Assembly (NCBI RefSeq): GCF_019049285.1
Contig: NZ_JAGMUL010000122.1
Location: 1 to 41,107 of the forward strand
DNA from: Streptomyces sp. AC550_RSS872
GTDB taxonomy: Bacteria; Actinomycetota; Actinomycetes; Streptomycetales; Streptomycetaceae
DNA length: 41,107 nucleotides
Direction of reading: 5' to 3'
The translations under genes were made by a program, and so were the position numbers. The notes beneath the pieces were generated by a model. That model was not told the origin of the DNA. It made no database searches and was given only the letters and a program-made list of their open reading frames with translations. Each line of letters opens with the position of its first letter. Within the stretch, counting starts at the first letter, position 1. Shown one piece after another: positions 26,277 to 34,875 of the stretch.

Positions 26277-27668
26277 CTACGGCCTCGGGCCCGACCTCGG
26301 CACCGTCACCGTCACCCGTAGCCCGTGCGGCTCATGGCGGCCGTACGCGATCGAGCCGCCGCCCGGTGCGAGCAGTGCCCGGGAGATCGACAGGCCAAGA
26401 CCCGAGCCCTTGATGTTCTGGTGGCGGCCGCTGCGCCAGAAGCGGTCGCCGATGCGGGCGAGTTCCTCGTCGGTGAGGCCGGGGCCGTTGTCGGCCACCT
26501 CGATCGTCGACGTCCTGCCGTTGGAGGTGACGGTCACCTCGACGCGCTCGTCTCCCGGCGTGAACTTGACCGCGTTGTCGATCACCGCGTCCAGCGCGCT
26601 GGACAGGGCCACAGGGTCGACCCAGGCGGTGGTGGGCGGACAGGTGCCCACCAGTCGTACGCCCTTGGCCTCGGCGGTCGGGGCCCAGGCCGCGACGCGC
26701 TCGGCGGTCAGCGCGCCGACGTCGGTCAGCCGGAGGTCGGCCTCGGTGTGCTCGGCCAGGGCGAGGTCGAGCAGATCGTCGAGGACCTGCGCCAGGCGCT
26801 TGCCCTCGGCCTGCACCGAGGCGATCTCCGCATTGCCCTCGGGGAGTTCGAAGGCGAGCAGTTCGATGCGCAGCAACAGCGCCGCGAGGGGGTTGCGCAG
26901 CTGGTGCGAGGCGTCGGCGACGAAGGCACGCTGCTGCTCCAGCACGTCCTCGACGTTGTCCGCCATCTCGTTGAACGACCGGGCCAGCCGTCTGAGTTCC
27001 GGCGGGCCGCTGGCCACCGCGACGCGTGACTTAATGCGGCCGCTCGCGATCTCGTGCGTGGTGACGTCCAGTACCCGCACCGGCCTGAGTACCCAGCCGG
27101 TCAGCCTGAGGGCGGCCCCGACGGCCACCAGCATCGCGGCCGTCAGCCCCGCGCCGATGATCAGCCAGCCGTGCAGGATCCGCGAACGCATCTGCCCGGT
27201 GGGCGAGTCGGTGACCACGACCGCGACGACGTCACCGTCCCGGATGACCGGCGAGGCGATGACGAGGCGGTTGCGCTGCCAGGGCCACACCTGCTGGGGA
27301 TCGTGGCTGCGTCGGCTCAGCAGCGACTCCTTGAAGGCGTCGCGCTCTTCGCCGGTATCGGGCAGGAGCCAGGTCGTCGGGCCGCTGGCCAGGGGCGTGT
27401 CGGTGGGCAGGAAGACACCCGCCCGGATGCCGTAGACCTCGTAGTAGCTCTCAAGCTCCCGGCTCAGGATGCGCAGGTCGTCGCGGGAGCCGGTCGTGGT
27501 GTCGGCGGCGGGCCGCGCGATCGCCGCGAAGTACGCGGTGTCGTCGATCCGGTCGACGACCACCTTCTGCTGCTGGGCCGACGCCAGACTGACGGCGAGC
27601 GGTACGCCGAGGGCGAGCAGCACCGCCGCCATCAGGACGATCAGCAGCGGGAGGAGACGAGTGCGCAC
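26277..27668 (-). CDS. Two-component sensor histidine kinase
   Basis: A 463-residue membrane kinase. TM1 is at about 5-30 and an extracytoplasmic sensor at about 31-165. TM2 is at about 167-190, followed by a HAMP domain (LRPVRVLDVTTHEIASGRI). The phosphorylated His255 lies in FVADASHQLRNPLAAL. ATPase motifs are DNAVKFTPG (N box), DNGPGL (G1) and GSGLGLSI (G2). The start is GTG at 27668, nine bases after the response regulator stop, so the two genes are one operon. The pair is divergent from gluABCD, which makes a role in controlling that uptake system plausible but unproven. Confidence 0.92.
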   Translation of the reverse strand: MRTRLLPLLIVLMAAVLLALGVPLAVSLASAQQQKVVVDRIDDTAYFAAIARPAADTTTGSRDDLRILSRELESYYEVYGIRAGVFLPTDTPLASGPTTWLLPDTGEERDAFKESLLSRRSHDPQQVWPWQRNRLVIASPVIRDGDVVAVVVTDSPTGQMRSRILHGWLIIGAGLTAAMLVAVGAALRLTGWVLRPVRVLDVTTHEIASGRIKSRVAVASGPPELRRLARSFNEMADNVEDVLEQQRAFVADASHQLRNPLAALLLRIELLAFELPEGNAEIASVQAEGKRLAQVLDDLLDLALAEHTEADLRLTDVGALTAERVAAWAPTAEAKGVRLVGTCPPTTAWVDPVALSSALDAVIDNAVKFTPGDERVEVTVTSNGRTSTIEVADNGPGLTDEELARIGDRFWRSGRHQNIKGSGLGLSISRALLAPGGGSIAYGRHEPHGLRVTVTVPRSGPRP

Positions 27669-27677
27669 TCTTGCCCG

Positions 27678-28364
27678 CTACGACGCCGGGGCGACGAGTC
27701 GGTAGCCGACGCCGCGTACGGTCTCGATCAGCGCCGGCATGCGCAGCTTGGCGCGCAGGGACGCCACATGCACCTCAAGGGTGCGCCCGGTCCCCTCCCA
27801 GCTCGTGCGCCACACCTCGCTGATGATCTGTTCCCTGCGGAAGACCACCCCGGGGCGCTGGGCGAGCAGCGCGAGGAGGTCGAACTCCTTGCGGGTCAGT
27901 TGGACAACCGAACCGTCTACGCTGACCTGGCGGGTCGGCAGTTCGATGTGTACGGCGCCCAGGCGCAGCACACCGTCGCCGCCCGCCCCGGTGTCCTCCT
28001 GGACGTTGCGCCGGCTGACGGCGTGAATGCGGGCGAGCAGTTCTCCGGTGTCGTACGGCTTCACCACATAGTCGTCGGCCCCGAGGTTGAGGCCGTGGAT
28101 GCGGGAGCGGACGTCGGAGCGCGCGGTGACCATGATCACGGGGGTGCTGGTCCGCTTGCGGATCTTGCCGCAGACCTCGTAACCGTCCTGGTCGGGCAGG
28201 CCGAGATCGAGGAGGACGACACCGAAGCCGTTGCCCTCGGGGACGAGCGCCTGGAGGGCCTCCTCGCCGCTACGCGCGTGCGTGACGTCGAAACCGTGCC
28301 GTGCCAGAACCGCGGACAGCGCGGCGGCGACGTGGTTGTCGTCCTCGACGAGGAGCAGTCTCAC
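27678..28364 (-). CDS. OmpR-family response regulator
   Basis: A 228-residue regulator. The receiver domain begins VRLLLVEDDN, with the phospho-acceptor D53 in LLDLGLPDQDGYE, the conserved Thr in VTARSD and the Lys in YVVKPYD. A winged-helix output domain follows, with VQLTRKEFDLLALLAQRPG and ETVRGVGYRLV. The start is GTG at 28364, preceded by AAGGAGG at five bases, which is decisive against longer frames. It is co-transcribed with the kinase at 26277. Confidence 0.93.
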   Translation of the reverse strand: MRLLLVEDDNHVAAALSAVLARHGFDVTHARSGEEALQALVPEGNGFGVVLLDLGLPDQDGYEVCGKIRKRTSTPVIMVTARSDVRSRIHGLNLGADDYVVKPYDTGELLARIHAVSRRNVQEDTGAGGDGVLRLGAVHIELPTRQVSVDGSVVQLTRKEFDLLALLAQRPGVVFRREQIISEVWRTSWEGTGRTLEVHVASLRAKLRMPALIETVRGVGYRLVAPAS

Positions 28365-28652
28365 CCCGGCCTCCTTGGGTTCATCGGCCGTACGATTCAG
28401 GTAGGTACACAGTGCGTGCACCCGCGCGCGTGCACCATGGAAGTCACGCTGATGGACGAGGACGCCGTCAAGTGGGTTCCGGTTGCTCACGGCTTCCGTT
28501 ATGCAGCCGGTACGCGCCCGGTCTCAAGTGCTACGACACGTGTCCGATTGCTATCGGATCGTGATGCTCAGATTCCCCTCAGAACTAATGACGCAGGTCG
28601 GATACGGTTACTACTGTCCTCCCACAACCGAGGAGGACGGAGCCTGAGAGCG
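28365..28652. promoter_or_regulatory. Divergent promoter region between the two-component genes and gluA
   Basis: A 288-bp region that must hold promoters for both directions. GTGCAC occurs twice around a GC-rich core (GTGCACCCGCGCGCGTGCAC, about 28415-28434), an inverted repeat that could be an operator. The part nearer gluA is unusually AT-rich for this genome (about 28540-28620), as expected of a promoter. I could not settle on a single -35/-10 pair. Confidence 0.4.
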
Positions 28653-29429
28653 ATGACCGAAGTATCGGTGGCCAAGGAAGATGTGGCCGCGACCGGCGAG
28701 CTGGTCGTCCTGAAGAACGTGAACAAGCACTTCGGCGCGTTGCACGTGCTCCAGGACATCGATCTGACGATCGCCCGCGGCGAGGTCGTCGTGGTCATCG
28801 GACCCTCCGGGTCCGGGAAGTCCACCCTGTGCCGCACCATCAACCGCCTGGAGACGATCGACTCCGGCACGATCGCGATCGACGGCAAGCCCCTGCCCGC
28901 CGAGGGCAAGGCGCTGGCCAAGCTGCGTGCCGACGTCGGAATGGTCTTCCAGTCCTTCAACCTTTTCGCGCACAAGACCGTGCTCGAGAACGTGATGCTG
29001 GGCCAGATCAAGGTCCGCAAGACCGACAAGAAGAAGGCCGAGGAGAAGGCCCGCTCCCTGCTCGACCGAGTGGGCGTGGGCAGCCAGGCGGACAAGTACC
29101 CCGCCCAGCTCTCCGGCGGCCAGCAGCAGCGTGTGGCCATCGCCCGTGCGCTGGCCATGGACCCCAAGGTCATGCTCTTCGACGAGCCCACGTCGGCGCT
29201 CGACCCGGAGATGATCAACGAGGTCCTGGAGGTCATGCAGCAGCTCGCCCGCGACGGCATGACCATGATCGTCGTCACCCACGAAATGGGCTTCGCCCGT
29301 TCGGCCGCCAACCGGGTGGTGTTCATGGCGGACGGCAAGATCGTCGAAGAAGCTGTGCCGGACCAGTTCTTCAGCAACCCGCGCAGCGACCGCGCAAAGG
29401 ACTTCCTGTCCAAGATCCTGCATCACTGA
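28653..29429 (+). CDS. gluA: Glutamate/polar amino-acid ABC transporter ATP-binding protein
   Basis: A 258-residue ATPase of the polar amino-acid uptake family. Walker A is GPSGSGKST (50-58). The Q-loop is FQSFNLFAH, the signature LSGGQQQR, Walker B VMLFDEPTS and the H-loop VTHEMGF. The start is ATG at 28653 (MTEVSVAKED), with AGGAGG rather far upstream and GGAG closer; the reading frame is open far upstream but without family similarity. It heads the operon gluA-gluB-gluC-gluD, the actinobacterial glutamate uptake system described in Corynebacterium and conserved in Streptomyces. Confidence 0.95.
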   Translation: MTEVSVAKEDVAATGELVVLKNVNKHFGALHVLQDIDLTIARGEVVVVIGPSGSGKSTLCRTINRLETIDSGTIAIDGKPLPAEGKALAKLRADVGMVFQSFNLFAHKTVLENVMLGQIKVRKTDKKKAEEKARSLLDRVGVGSQADKYPAQLSGGQQQRVAIARALAMDPKVMLFDEPTSALDPEMINEVLEVMQQLARDGMTMIVVTHEMGFARSAANRVVFMADGKIVEEAVPDQFFSNPRSDRAKDFLSKILHH

Positions 29430-29432
29430 CGG

Positions 29433-29448
29433 GGTGCGTTTCCGCACC
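29433..29448 (+). other. Small hairpin between gluA and gluB
   Basis: GGTGCG at 29433-29438 pairs with CGCACC at 29443-29448 over a TTTC loop, directly after the gluA stop. It may stabilise or adjust mRNA ends in the operon. It is too short to be a strong terminator. Confidence 0.35.
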
Positions 29449-29563
29449 ACCGGCAGATGCTGCGATCCCGCACCACTGACGGACTGCTTCACGCACCCGA
29501 CGACCTGCGTGACCCGCCGTTCCTGACGGCACGCATCTCTTCTTCACACAAAGGATGTTCACC

Positions 29564-30406
29564 ATGAAGCTCCGCAAGGCCTCCGCCGCGGCCGCCGCTG
29601 CAATCGTCCTCTCCATCACCGCCACCGCTTGTGGTGGTGACGGCGGCGGCGACAGCAACTCGGGCTCCGGTGGCGGCGACAAGATCAAGATCGGCATTAA
29701 GTACGACCAGCCGGGTCTGGGCCTGAAGGAGCCCGACGGCACCTTCTCCGGCTTCGACGTCGATGTCGCCACGTACGTGGCGAAGGAGCTCGGCTACGAG
29801 CCGGACCAGATCGAGTTCGTCGAGACGAAGAGCGCCGACCGCGAGAACGCGCTCGCCCGTGGCGACGTGAAGCTCATCGCCGCGACGTACTCGATCACCG
29901 ACGAGCGCAAGCAGAAGGTCGACTTCGCCGGCCCGTACCTGCTCGCCCACCAGGACCTGCTGGTCAAGACGGACTCGGACATCACCGAGGCCACCGACCT
30001 CAACGGCAAGAACCTGTGTTCGGTGGTCGGCTCCACCTCGGCGCAGAACGTCAGGAAGGACTTCGCCCCGAAGGCCAACCTGAAGGAGAACCCCACCTAC
30101 TCGGAGTGCATCTCCTCGCTGCAGAGCGGCACTGTGGACGCCCTGACCACGGACGACTCGATCCTCGCCGGTTACGCTGCGCAGGAGCAGTACAAGGGCA
30201 AGTTCAAGCTCGCCGGCCTCAAGCTGAGCAACGAGAACTACGGCATCGGTGTGAAGAAGGGTGACACCGAGACCGTGAACAAGGTCAACGCCGCCCTCGA
30301 GAAGATGGTCAGCTCGAAGGCCTGGGACAAGGCGGTCGCCGACAACTTCGGTCCGGCCAACTACAAGAACGAGCCCGCGCCGAAGATCGGCGTCATCGTC
30401 AAGTAG
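29564..30406 (+). CDS. gluB: Glutamate-binding lipoprotein of the ABC transporter
   Basis: A 280-residue solute-binding protein of family 3. The signal peptide ends in a lipobox ITATAC, with C23 as the lipidated residue. The binding domain includes DGTFSGFDVDVATYVAKELG, AATYSITDERKQKVDFAGPY and the hinge region LQSGTVDALTTDDSIL. The start is ATG at 29564, with AAGGA eight bases upstream; the ATG at 29555 is too close to that site. It captures the amino acid outside the membrane for GluC/GluD. Flanking hairpins suggest that its message level is set apart from the permease genes. Confidence 0.95.
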   Translation: MKLRKASAAAAAAIVLSITATACGGDGGGDSNSGSGGGDKIKIGIKYDQPGLGLKEPDGTFSGFDVDVATYVAKELGYEPDQIEFVETKSADRENALARGDVKLIAATYSITDERKQKVDFAGPYLLAHQDLLVKTDSDITEATDLNGKNLCSVVGSTSAQNVRKDFAPKANLKENPTYSECISSLQSGTVDALTTDDSILAGYAAQEQYKGKFKLAGLKLSNENYGIGVKKGDTETVNKVNAALEKMVSSKAWDKAVADNFGPANYKNEPAPKIGVIVK

Positions 30407-30422
30407 CGCAGTGCCTGACCGG

Positions 30423-30458
30423 CGCGCCGCCGTCCACCGCGATCAGGGCGGCGGCGCG
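30423..30458 (+). terminator. Intercistronic hairpin after gluB, probable partial terminator
   Basis: CGCGCCGCCG at 30423-30432 pairs with CGGCGGCGCG at 30449-30458, a perfect 10-bp GC stem with a 16-base loop. It begins 17 bases after the gluB stop. Binding-protein genes are often made in excess over permease genes, and a leaky hairpin here would do that. Confidence 0.6.
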
Positions 30459-30502
30459 TCGCGCTATCCACAAACGCCACCCACCCGGAAGCGCGGGAGA
30501 TC

Positions 30503-31177
30503 GTGTTCGACTTTCTTTCTGACTATGACGACCCAAACCTGTTGGGTGCCTTCTGGATGACGGTGAAACTCACCGCCATCTCCGGCCTCGGTTCCCTGAT
30601 CTGGGGCACTCTGCTGGCCGCAATGCGGGTCAGCCCGGTCCCGCTCATGCGTGGGTTCGGCACGGCCTATGTGAACATCGTCCGGAACATCCCGCTGACG
30701 GTCATCATCATCTTCACCTCGCTCGGCCTCGCCGATGTCTTCGGCGTGACGATGGGCGCCTCCGACTTCAAGGTCCAGGGCTTCCGCCTGGCGATCCTCG
30801 GTCTCGTCGCCTACACCGCGGCCTTCGTCTGCGAGGCGATCCGTTCCGGCATCAACACCGTGCCGCTCGGCCAAGCCGAGGCGGCCCGTGCCATCGGACT
30901 GACCTTCAGCCAGACCCTCCGGCTGATCATCCTGCCGCAGGCTTTCCGCTCGGTCATCGGCCCGCTGGCCAACGTGTTGATCGCCCTGACGAAGAACACC
31001 ACCGTGGCGGCCGCGATCGGCGTGGCCGAGGCCGCCTACCTGATGAAGGAAATGATCGAGAACGAGGCTCAGACGGTGCTCATCGGCGCGGTCTTCGCCT
31101 TCGGTTTCGTGGTACTGACCCTGCCCACCGGCCTCTTCCTCGGTTGGCTGAGCAAGCGACTGGCGGTGAAGCGATGA
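30503..31177 (+). CDS. gluC: Glutamate ABC transporter permease GluC
   Basis: A 224-residue inner-membrane permease of the HisM/GlnP type with about five membrane segments. The N-terminal amino-acid permease motif GAFWMTVKLTAISGLGSLIW and the ATPase-contact loop EAARAIGLTFSQTLRLIILP (EAA motif) are clear. The start is GTG at 30503 with GGGAGA upstream. Its stop overlaps the start of gluD (ATGA), so the two permeases are translationally coupled and probably form a heterodimer. Confidence 0.93.
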   Translation: MFDFLSDYDDPNLLGAFWMTVKLTAISGLGSLIWGTLLAAMRVSPVPLMRGFGTAYVNIVRNIPLTVIIIFTSLGLADVFGVTMGASDFKVQGFRLAILGLVAYTAAFVCEAIRSGINTVPLGQAEAARAIGLTFSQTLRLIILPQAFRSVIGPLANVLIALTKNTTVAAAIGVAEAAYLMKEMIENEAQTVLIGAVFAFGFVVLTLPTGLFLGWLSKRLAVKR

Positions 31178-32106
31178 CGTCCGTTCTCTACGACGCTCCG
31201 GGCCCCCGCGCCAAGCGGCGCAATGTGCTCATCTCGGTGGTCTTCTTCGCCCTGCTCGCCCTGCTCGTGTGGTTCGTCTGGGACGCCATGGACGGAAAGG
31301 GCCAGCTGGAGTGGGCCCTGTGGAAGCCGTTCACGGAGTCCAACGCCTGGACGACGTATCTGCTGCCGGGACTCGCCAACACGCTCAAGGCCGCGGCCCT
31401 GGCCATGGTGATCGCCCTTCCGCTGGGCGCGGTCTTCGGTATCGCACGTCTTTCCGACCACCTGGCGGTGCGGATGCCGGCCGCCTGGGTGGTGGAGTTC
31501 TTCCGGGCGATCCCGGTCCTGCTGCTGATGCTGTTCGCCAACGAGTTCTACGACCGCTGGACGAACGTCACGACTGACCAGCGGCCGATCTACGCGGTCG
31601 TCACCGGCCTGGTGCTCTACAACGCGTCCGTCCTCGCCGAGATCGTGCGGGCCGGCATCCTCGCCCTTCCCAAGGGGCAGTCCGAGGCCGCGATGGCGAT
31701 CGGCCTGCGCAAGAACCAGACGATGCGGACCATCCTGCTGCCGCAGGCGGTCACCGCCATGCTGCCGGCCATCGTCAGCCAGCTCGTGGTCATCGTGAAG
31801 GACACCGCGCTGGGCGGCGTGATGATCGGCTTCACCGAGTTGCTCAACGCACGCGGCACCCTGGCGGCCAACTACGGCAACAACGTCCCCAGCTTCGTCG
31901 TGGTGGCGATCATCTACATCATCCTCAACTTCATCCTCACCAGCTTCGCGAGTTGGCTGGAGAAGAGGCTGCGGCGCAGCAAGAAGAGCACGGGTGCGGT
32001 CCTGAGCGCCGAGGACATGGAGGAGCTCAACCCGGCGGCGGTCGGAGGCTCCTTCGGGACCGGCGGCGAAGGCGGCGGCCTCCCGGGCTCCAGGACCTAT
32101 ACCTGA
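31174..32106 (+). CDS. gluD: Glutamate ABC transporter permease GluD
   Basis: A 310-residue permease, longer than GluC because of an extra N-terminal membrane segment (VLISVVFFALLALLVWFVW) and a cytoplasmic C-terminal tail rich in Gly and Ser. The EAA loop is EAAMAIGLRKNQTMRTILLP. The start ATG at 31174 overlaps the gluC stop by four bases. It is the last gene of the operon; a perfect hairpin follows at 32133-32166. Confidence 0.93.
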   Translation: MTSVLYDAPGPRAKRRNVLISVVFFALLALLVWFVWDAMDGKGQLEWALWKPFTESNAWTTYLLPGLANTLKAAALAMVIALPLGAVFGIARLSDHLAVRMPAAWVVEFFRAIPVLLLMLFANEFYDRWTNVTTDQRPIYAVVTGLVLYNASVLAEIVRAGILALPKGQSEAAMAIGLRKNQTMRTILLPQAVTAMLPAIVSQLVVIVKDTALGGVMIGFTELLNARGTLAANYGNNVPSFVVVAIIYIILNFILTSFASWLEKRLRRSKKSTGAVLSAEDMEELNPAAVGGSFGTGGEGGGLPGSRTYT

Positions 32107-32132
32107 CGAACAGTCAAATAGCATGAACGACC

Positions 32133-32166
32133 CGAAGGGCAGTGGCATGATCGCCACTGCCCTTCG
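32133..32166 (+). terminator. Terminator of the gluABCD operon
   Basis: A perfect 14-bp stem with a six-base loop: CGAAGGGCAGTGGC at 32133-32146 pairs with GCCACTGCCCTTCG at 32153-32166. It begins 27 bases after the gluD stop. No long U-tract follows. Confidence 0.8.
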
Positions 32167-32283
32167 TCACTTGACGCAAGCACCGGCAATGGGTTGCATA
32201 CGTTCTGTGATCGTGCACCCTGCTCCAACTTTCTGTTCACTTGCGTCCCTCGGGACACCGCTGCGGGCAGGGGGCGCCGCGCC

Positions 32284-33966
32284 GTGGACCCGGTGATCAT
32301 CGTCGGAGCGGGGCCCGTCGGGCTCACGCTCGCCCTGGCGCTGGCCCGTCAGGAGGTGCCGTCCGTCGTTCTCGACGAGGGGCCCGGCAAGGACGAACCC
32401 CGTCTCGCGCGCACGGTCGTCCTGCGCGAGGACACCACCGCCCTCGTGGAACGCCTGACGGGCACGCCGCTCTCCGAGGCCGGCGCCCACTGGGCCGGAT
32501 GGCGGGCGATGCGGCGCAAGCAGGTGATGCGCGAGGTCACGTTCTACGACGCCGCGGAGGAAGCGGAGGGGCGCGAGGGCGTCAGCGTCACGAACCCCGC
32601 CCCCCTGCACATCGCCCAGCACGTGCTGACCGGTGCCCTGCGCGCGGCCCTCGCCGACGAACGGCTCGTCAAGGTCGCCGTGGACAGTCGCCTGGACGCC
32701 ATCGAGCAGGAGGCCTCGGGCGTCACCGTCCACACCCGTGGCCCCAAGGGCACCTGGTGGCGTGGCAGTTACGTGGTCGGCTGCGACGGCCCCCGTTCGA
32801 CGGTGCGCAAACTCCAGGACATCCGCTTTCCCGGACGTACGGCGGTGGAGCGACACGCCGTGGCCGCGCTGCATGTGGAACTTCCGTGGGAGGGCCAGGC
32901 GTTGCTCCATCGGATGCCGCCGTGGCGGACGTCCGGACCCTCGGGCGGGGAGGTGACCGGACGGCCGCTCCCGGACGGGGTCTGGCGCCTTGACTGGTTG
33001 CTCCCACCAGGCATGGACCTGGTCACACCCGAGCTGCTGGTGACGCACGTCCGCGAGACGCTCGCCGGCTGGTCCGACGGGCCGACACCGCCGTACGAAC
33101 TCCTCGACACCGGAGTGCACACGGTCCACCACCGCCTGGCTCGCCGCTGGCGCGTGGGCCGCGTCTTTCTCGCCGGAGACGCGGCCCACTGCCTCGGCAC
33201 GCTCGGCACGCATGGGCTGGAAGAGGGGCTGAGGGACGCCGACAACCTCGCCTGGAAGCTGGCATCGGCCTGGCACCACGGGCCGTACGAAGCGCTGCTC
33301 GACAGCTACCAGACGGAGCGGCGCGCGGCCGTCGCCGCCCGGCTGCGCGCCGCCGACCAGGCACTGCCGCTGCTGCGCGGCGGCGGAGGGCTGCGCGCAT
33401 ACGTCCCCGGCTCCACCCGGGGCCATGACGCGCTGCTGATCGACGGCCACCTCGGACAGGGGGCGATCGGTGCGCCGGGGACGTACGCCGACTCACCGCT
33501 CGCGCCCCCGCAGCTGGAGGGCGAGGTACCGGTGGACACGCCGCGCGGTGCACCGGTCATGGACGTACGCGTCACGGCCGAGGACGGCTCCTTCGTACGA
33601 CTGCGGGACCGGCTCGGACGCGGCGCGCTGCTGGTCCTGCTGATCGCTCCGGGCACGGGCGTGTGGGACCGCAAGCACTGGGCGACCGCCGGGATCATGC
33701 CACGGCTGGCGGCCGCGGTGACGGCGCTGCCGTATCCCGCCGAACTTCTGGTCGCGGAGAGCTATCCGGGGGCGGCCGCGCACAGCGTGCTGCTCGTCCG
33801 ACCCGACGGCCACCTGGTGACCGCCCTGAGCGGCGTGCGGCCGGCCGATCTGTACATGGCGGCCGAGGCGGCGCTGGGCGGATCGGTCAAGACGACCAAG
33901 ACGACCAAGACGACCCAGTCCGCCGAGGCCGCCGAGGAGGCGGAGGCTGCGGCCGGCTCGCGCTGA
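32284..33966 (+). CDS. FAD-dependent aromatic-ring hydroxylase-type monooxygenase
   Basis: A 560-residue flavoprotein of the PHBH/PheA fold. The FAD motif at the N-terminus is VIIVGAGPVGLTLALALARQ, the DG motif VVGCDGPRST and the GD motif VFLAGDAAHCLGTLGTHGL. The C-terminal part (about 400-540) resembles the thioredoxin-like domain of phenol-type hydroxylases, without CxxC. The last 20 residues are low in complexity, including KTT three times, encoded by a 9-bp repeat at about 33890-33918. The start is GTG at 32284 after a G-rich site; the frame continues to 32194 but the added residues do not fit. It appears to be transcribed alone. The substrate is unknown. Confidence 0.82.
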   Translation: MDPVIIVGAGPVGLTLALALARQEVPSVVLDEGPGKDEPRLARTVVLREDTTALVERLTGTPLSEAGAHWAGWRAMRRKQVMREVTFYDAAEEAEGREGVSVTNPAPLHIAQHVLTGALRAALADERLVKVAVDSRLDAIEQEASGVTVHTRGPKGTWWRGSYVVGCDGPRSTVRKLQDIRFPGRTAVERHAVAALHVELPWEGQALLHRMPPWRTSGPSGGEVTGRPLPDGVWRLDWLLPPGMDLVTPELLVTHVRETLAGWSDGPTPPYELLDTGVHTVHHRLARRWRVGRVFLAGDAAHCLGTLGTHGLEEGLRDADNLAWKLASAWHHGPYEALLDSYQTERRAAVAARLRAADQALPLLRGGGGLRAYVPGSTRGHDALLIDGHLGQGAIGAPGTYADSPLAPPQLEGEVPVDTPRGAPVMDVRVTAEDGSFVRLRDRLGRGALLVLLIAPGTGVWDRKHWATAGIMPRLAAAVTALPYPAELLVAESYPGAAAHSVLLVRPDGHLVTALSGVRPADLYMAAEAALGGSVKTTKTTKTTQSAEAAEEAEAAAGSR

Positions 33967-34051
33967 TGCCGTCGTCGGTGATGAGAACGAACAAGCAAGC
34001 TCCTCATCGAAAGCGAACAGAACAGACCCTGCCCCGGAAGCGCCACTCACC

Positions 34052-34076
34052 GTCACTGTGTGGTCCGCATAGTGAC
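34052..34076. promoter_or_regulatory. Inverted repeat just upstream of the cysteine-operon promoter
   Basis: GTCACT at 34052-34057 and AGTGAC at 34071-34076 form a perfect inverted repeat with a 13-base centre, six bases before the candidate -35. The position suits a regulator site. I cannot name the regulator. Confidence 0.4.
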
Positions 34077-34082
34077 AGTAAG

Positions 34083-34111
34083 TTGACCGGTCCGCACCGG
34101 CATGGTGTACT
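34083..34111 (+). promoter_or_regulatory. Candidate promoter for a leaderless transcript of the cysteine operon
   Basis: TTGACC at 34083-34088, a 17-base spacer and TGTACT at 34106-34111. The -35 is five of six to consensus; the -10 is weaker. A start site seven to eight bases after the -10 falls on the GTG at 34119, so the leader peptide would be translated from a leaderless mRNA. Confidence 0.5.
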
Positions 34112-34118
34112 CCGGATC

Positions 34119-34205
34119 GTGACCGACACCTGTGTGCGCCTGTGGCGGAGGGTCCATATGGACCTCGTCCGCTATGCGGGCTGCGTGTGTCGCCCGTCCT
34201 GCTGA
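34119..34205 (+). CDS. Cysteine-rich leader peptide upstream of cysteine dioxygenase
   Basis: A 28-residue open frame that starts with GTG and ends CVCRPSC. The core RLWRRVHMDLVRYAG matches the pattern of short actinobacterial leader peptides (RLW.RVH.DL) found before sulfur-metabolism genes, as I recall them. It has four Cys, three of them in the last seven codons. There is no ribosome site, and the predicted transcript start coincides with the GTG, so it is probably leaderless. Such peptides in mycobacteria act as cysteine-responsive attenuators: ribosome stalling at the Cys codons alters downstream RNA structure. The cysteine dioxygenase start is 100 bases downstream. Confidence 0.75.
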   Translation: MTDTCVRLWRRVHMDLVRYAGCVCRPSC

Positions 34206-34225
34206 ACTCGCCTCTCTGTCTTCTC

Positions 34226-34284
34226 GCGCGCGCTGCTCCTGGCCTCCTGATTCTGTCGCCGGTGCCGTCGCGCGCACTTCGCGA
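34226..34284 (+). promoter_or_regulatory. Two mutually exclusive hairpins between leader peptide and cysteine dioxygenase
   Basis: Hairpin A pairs GCGCGCG at 34226-34232 with CGCGCGC at 34269-34275. Hairpin B pairs TCGCG at 34268-34272 with CGCGA at 34280-34284. Both use 34269-34272, so they cannot form together. Hairpin B ends ten bases before the ribosome site AGGA at 34294. The arrangement fits attenuation linked to translation of the leader peptide, but stems of five to seven bases are modest evidence. Confidence 0.4.
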
Positions 34285-34305
34285 ACTCTCTTCAGGACGG
34301 TGCCC

Positions 34306-34875
34306 GTGTCTGTCTCTCCTGCCGCCGTTGCCGCTTCCGACCCGGCTGTCACGCCTCCCGCGTCGAATTCCACGGCAACCTCCACGCCGACGCAGGCGGA
34401 CCTTCTCGACTTCGTACGGCGTACGGCCGCCGACGCCGACTTGATCGCCTCGCTCCCCCTCGACCCCGAAGGGCGCACCTGGGTACGGCTCGAAGGCCCC
34501 GGTGGCAGCGAGGCCTGGCTGATCGGCTGGCCGCCCGGGACGGGCACCGGCTGGCACGACCACGCCGACTCGGTCGGCGCCTTCGTCACAGCGGCTGGTG
34601 AGCTCAAGGAGAACGCACTCGCGGTCCGGCTGCCCGCCGACGGCTGGAAGACGCTGGAACTGACGGAGGACGTGGACCGGGAACGGCGGTTGCCGGCCGG
34701 AAAGGGCCGCTCCTTCGGCCATCACCATGTGCACGAGGTCCTCAACGAGTCCTTCGACCAGCATGCGATCTCCGTGCACGCCTACTACCCACCGCTGCCG
34801 CGCATCCGCCGCTTCAGCCGCAGCGGGCCGATCCTGCGCCTGGAGCAGGTGGAGCGCCCGGAGGACTGGCAGTGA
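34306..34875 (+). CDS. Cysteine dioxygenase family protein
   Basis: A 189-residue cupin enzyme. Cysteine dioxygenase oxidises L-cysteine to cysteine sulfinate with a mononuclear iron. The iron ligands are visible as H84 and H86 in GTGTGWHDHADSVGAF and one of the histidines in GHHHVHEVLN (139-143). The first 30 residues are Ala/Thr/Ser-rich and probably disordered. The start is GTG at 34306, with AGGA eight bases upstream; GTG at 34300 is too close to that site. The stop overlaps the rhodanese start. Bacterial relatives include 3-mercaptopropionate dioxygenases, so the substrate is inferred from the neighbours. Confidence 0.88.
   Translation: MSVSPAAVAASDPAVTPPASNSTATSTPTQADLLDFVRRTAADADLIASLPLDPEGRTWVRLEGPGGSEAWLIGWPPGTGTGWHDHADSVGAFVTAAGELKENALAVRLPADGWKTLELTEDVDRERRLPAGKGRSFGHHHVHEVLNESFDQHAISVHAYYPPLPRIRRFSRSGPILRLEQVERPEDWQ

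Noticed and set aside
27054..28652. A long upstream extension of gluA in the same frame
   Set aside because: It runs antisense to the two-component genes; ABC-ATPase similarity begins only after 28653.
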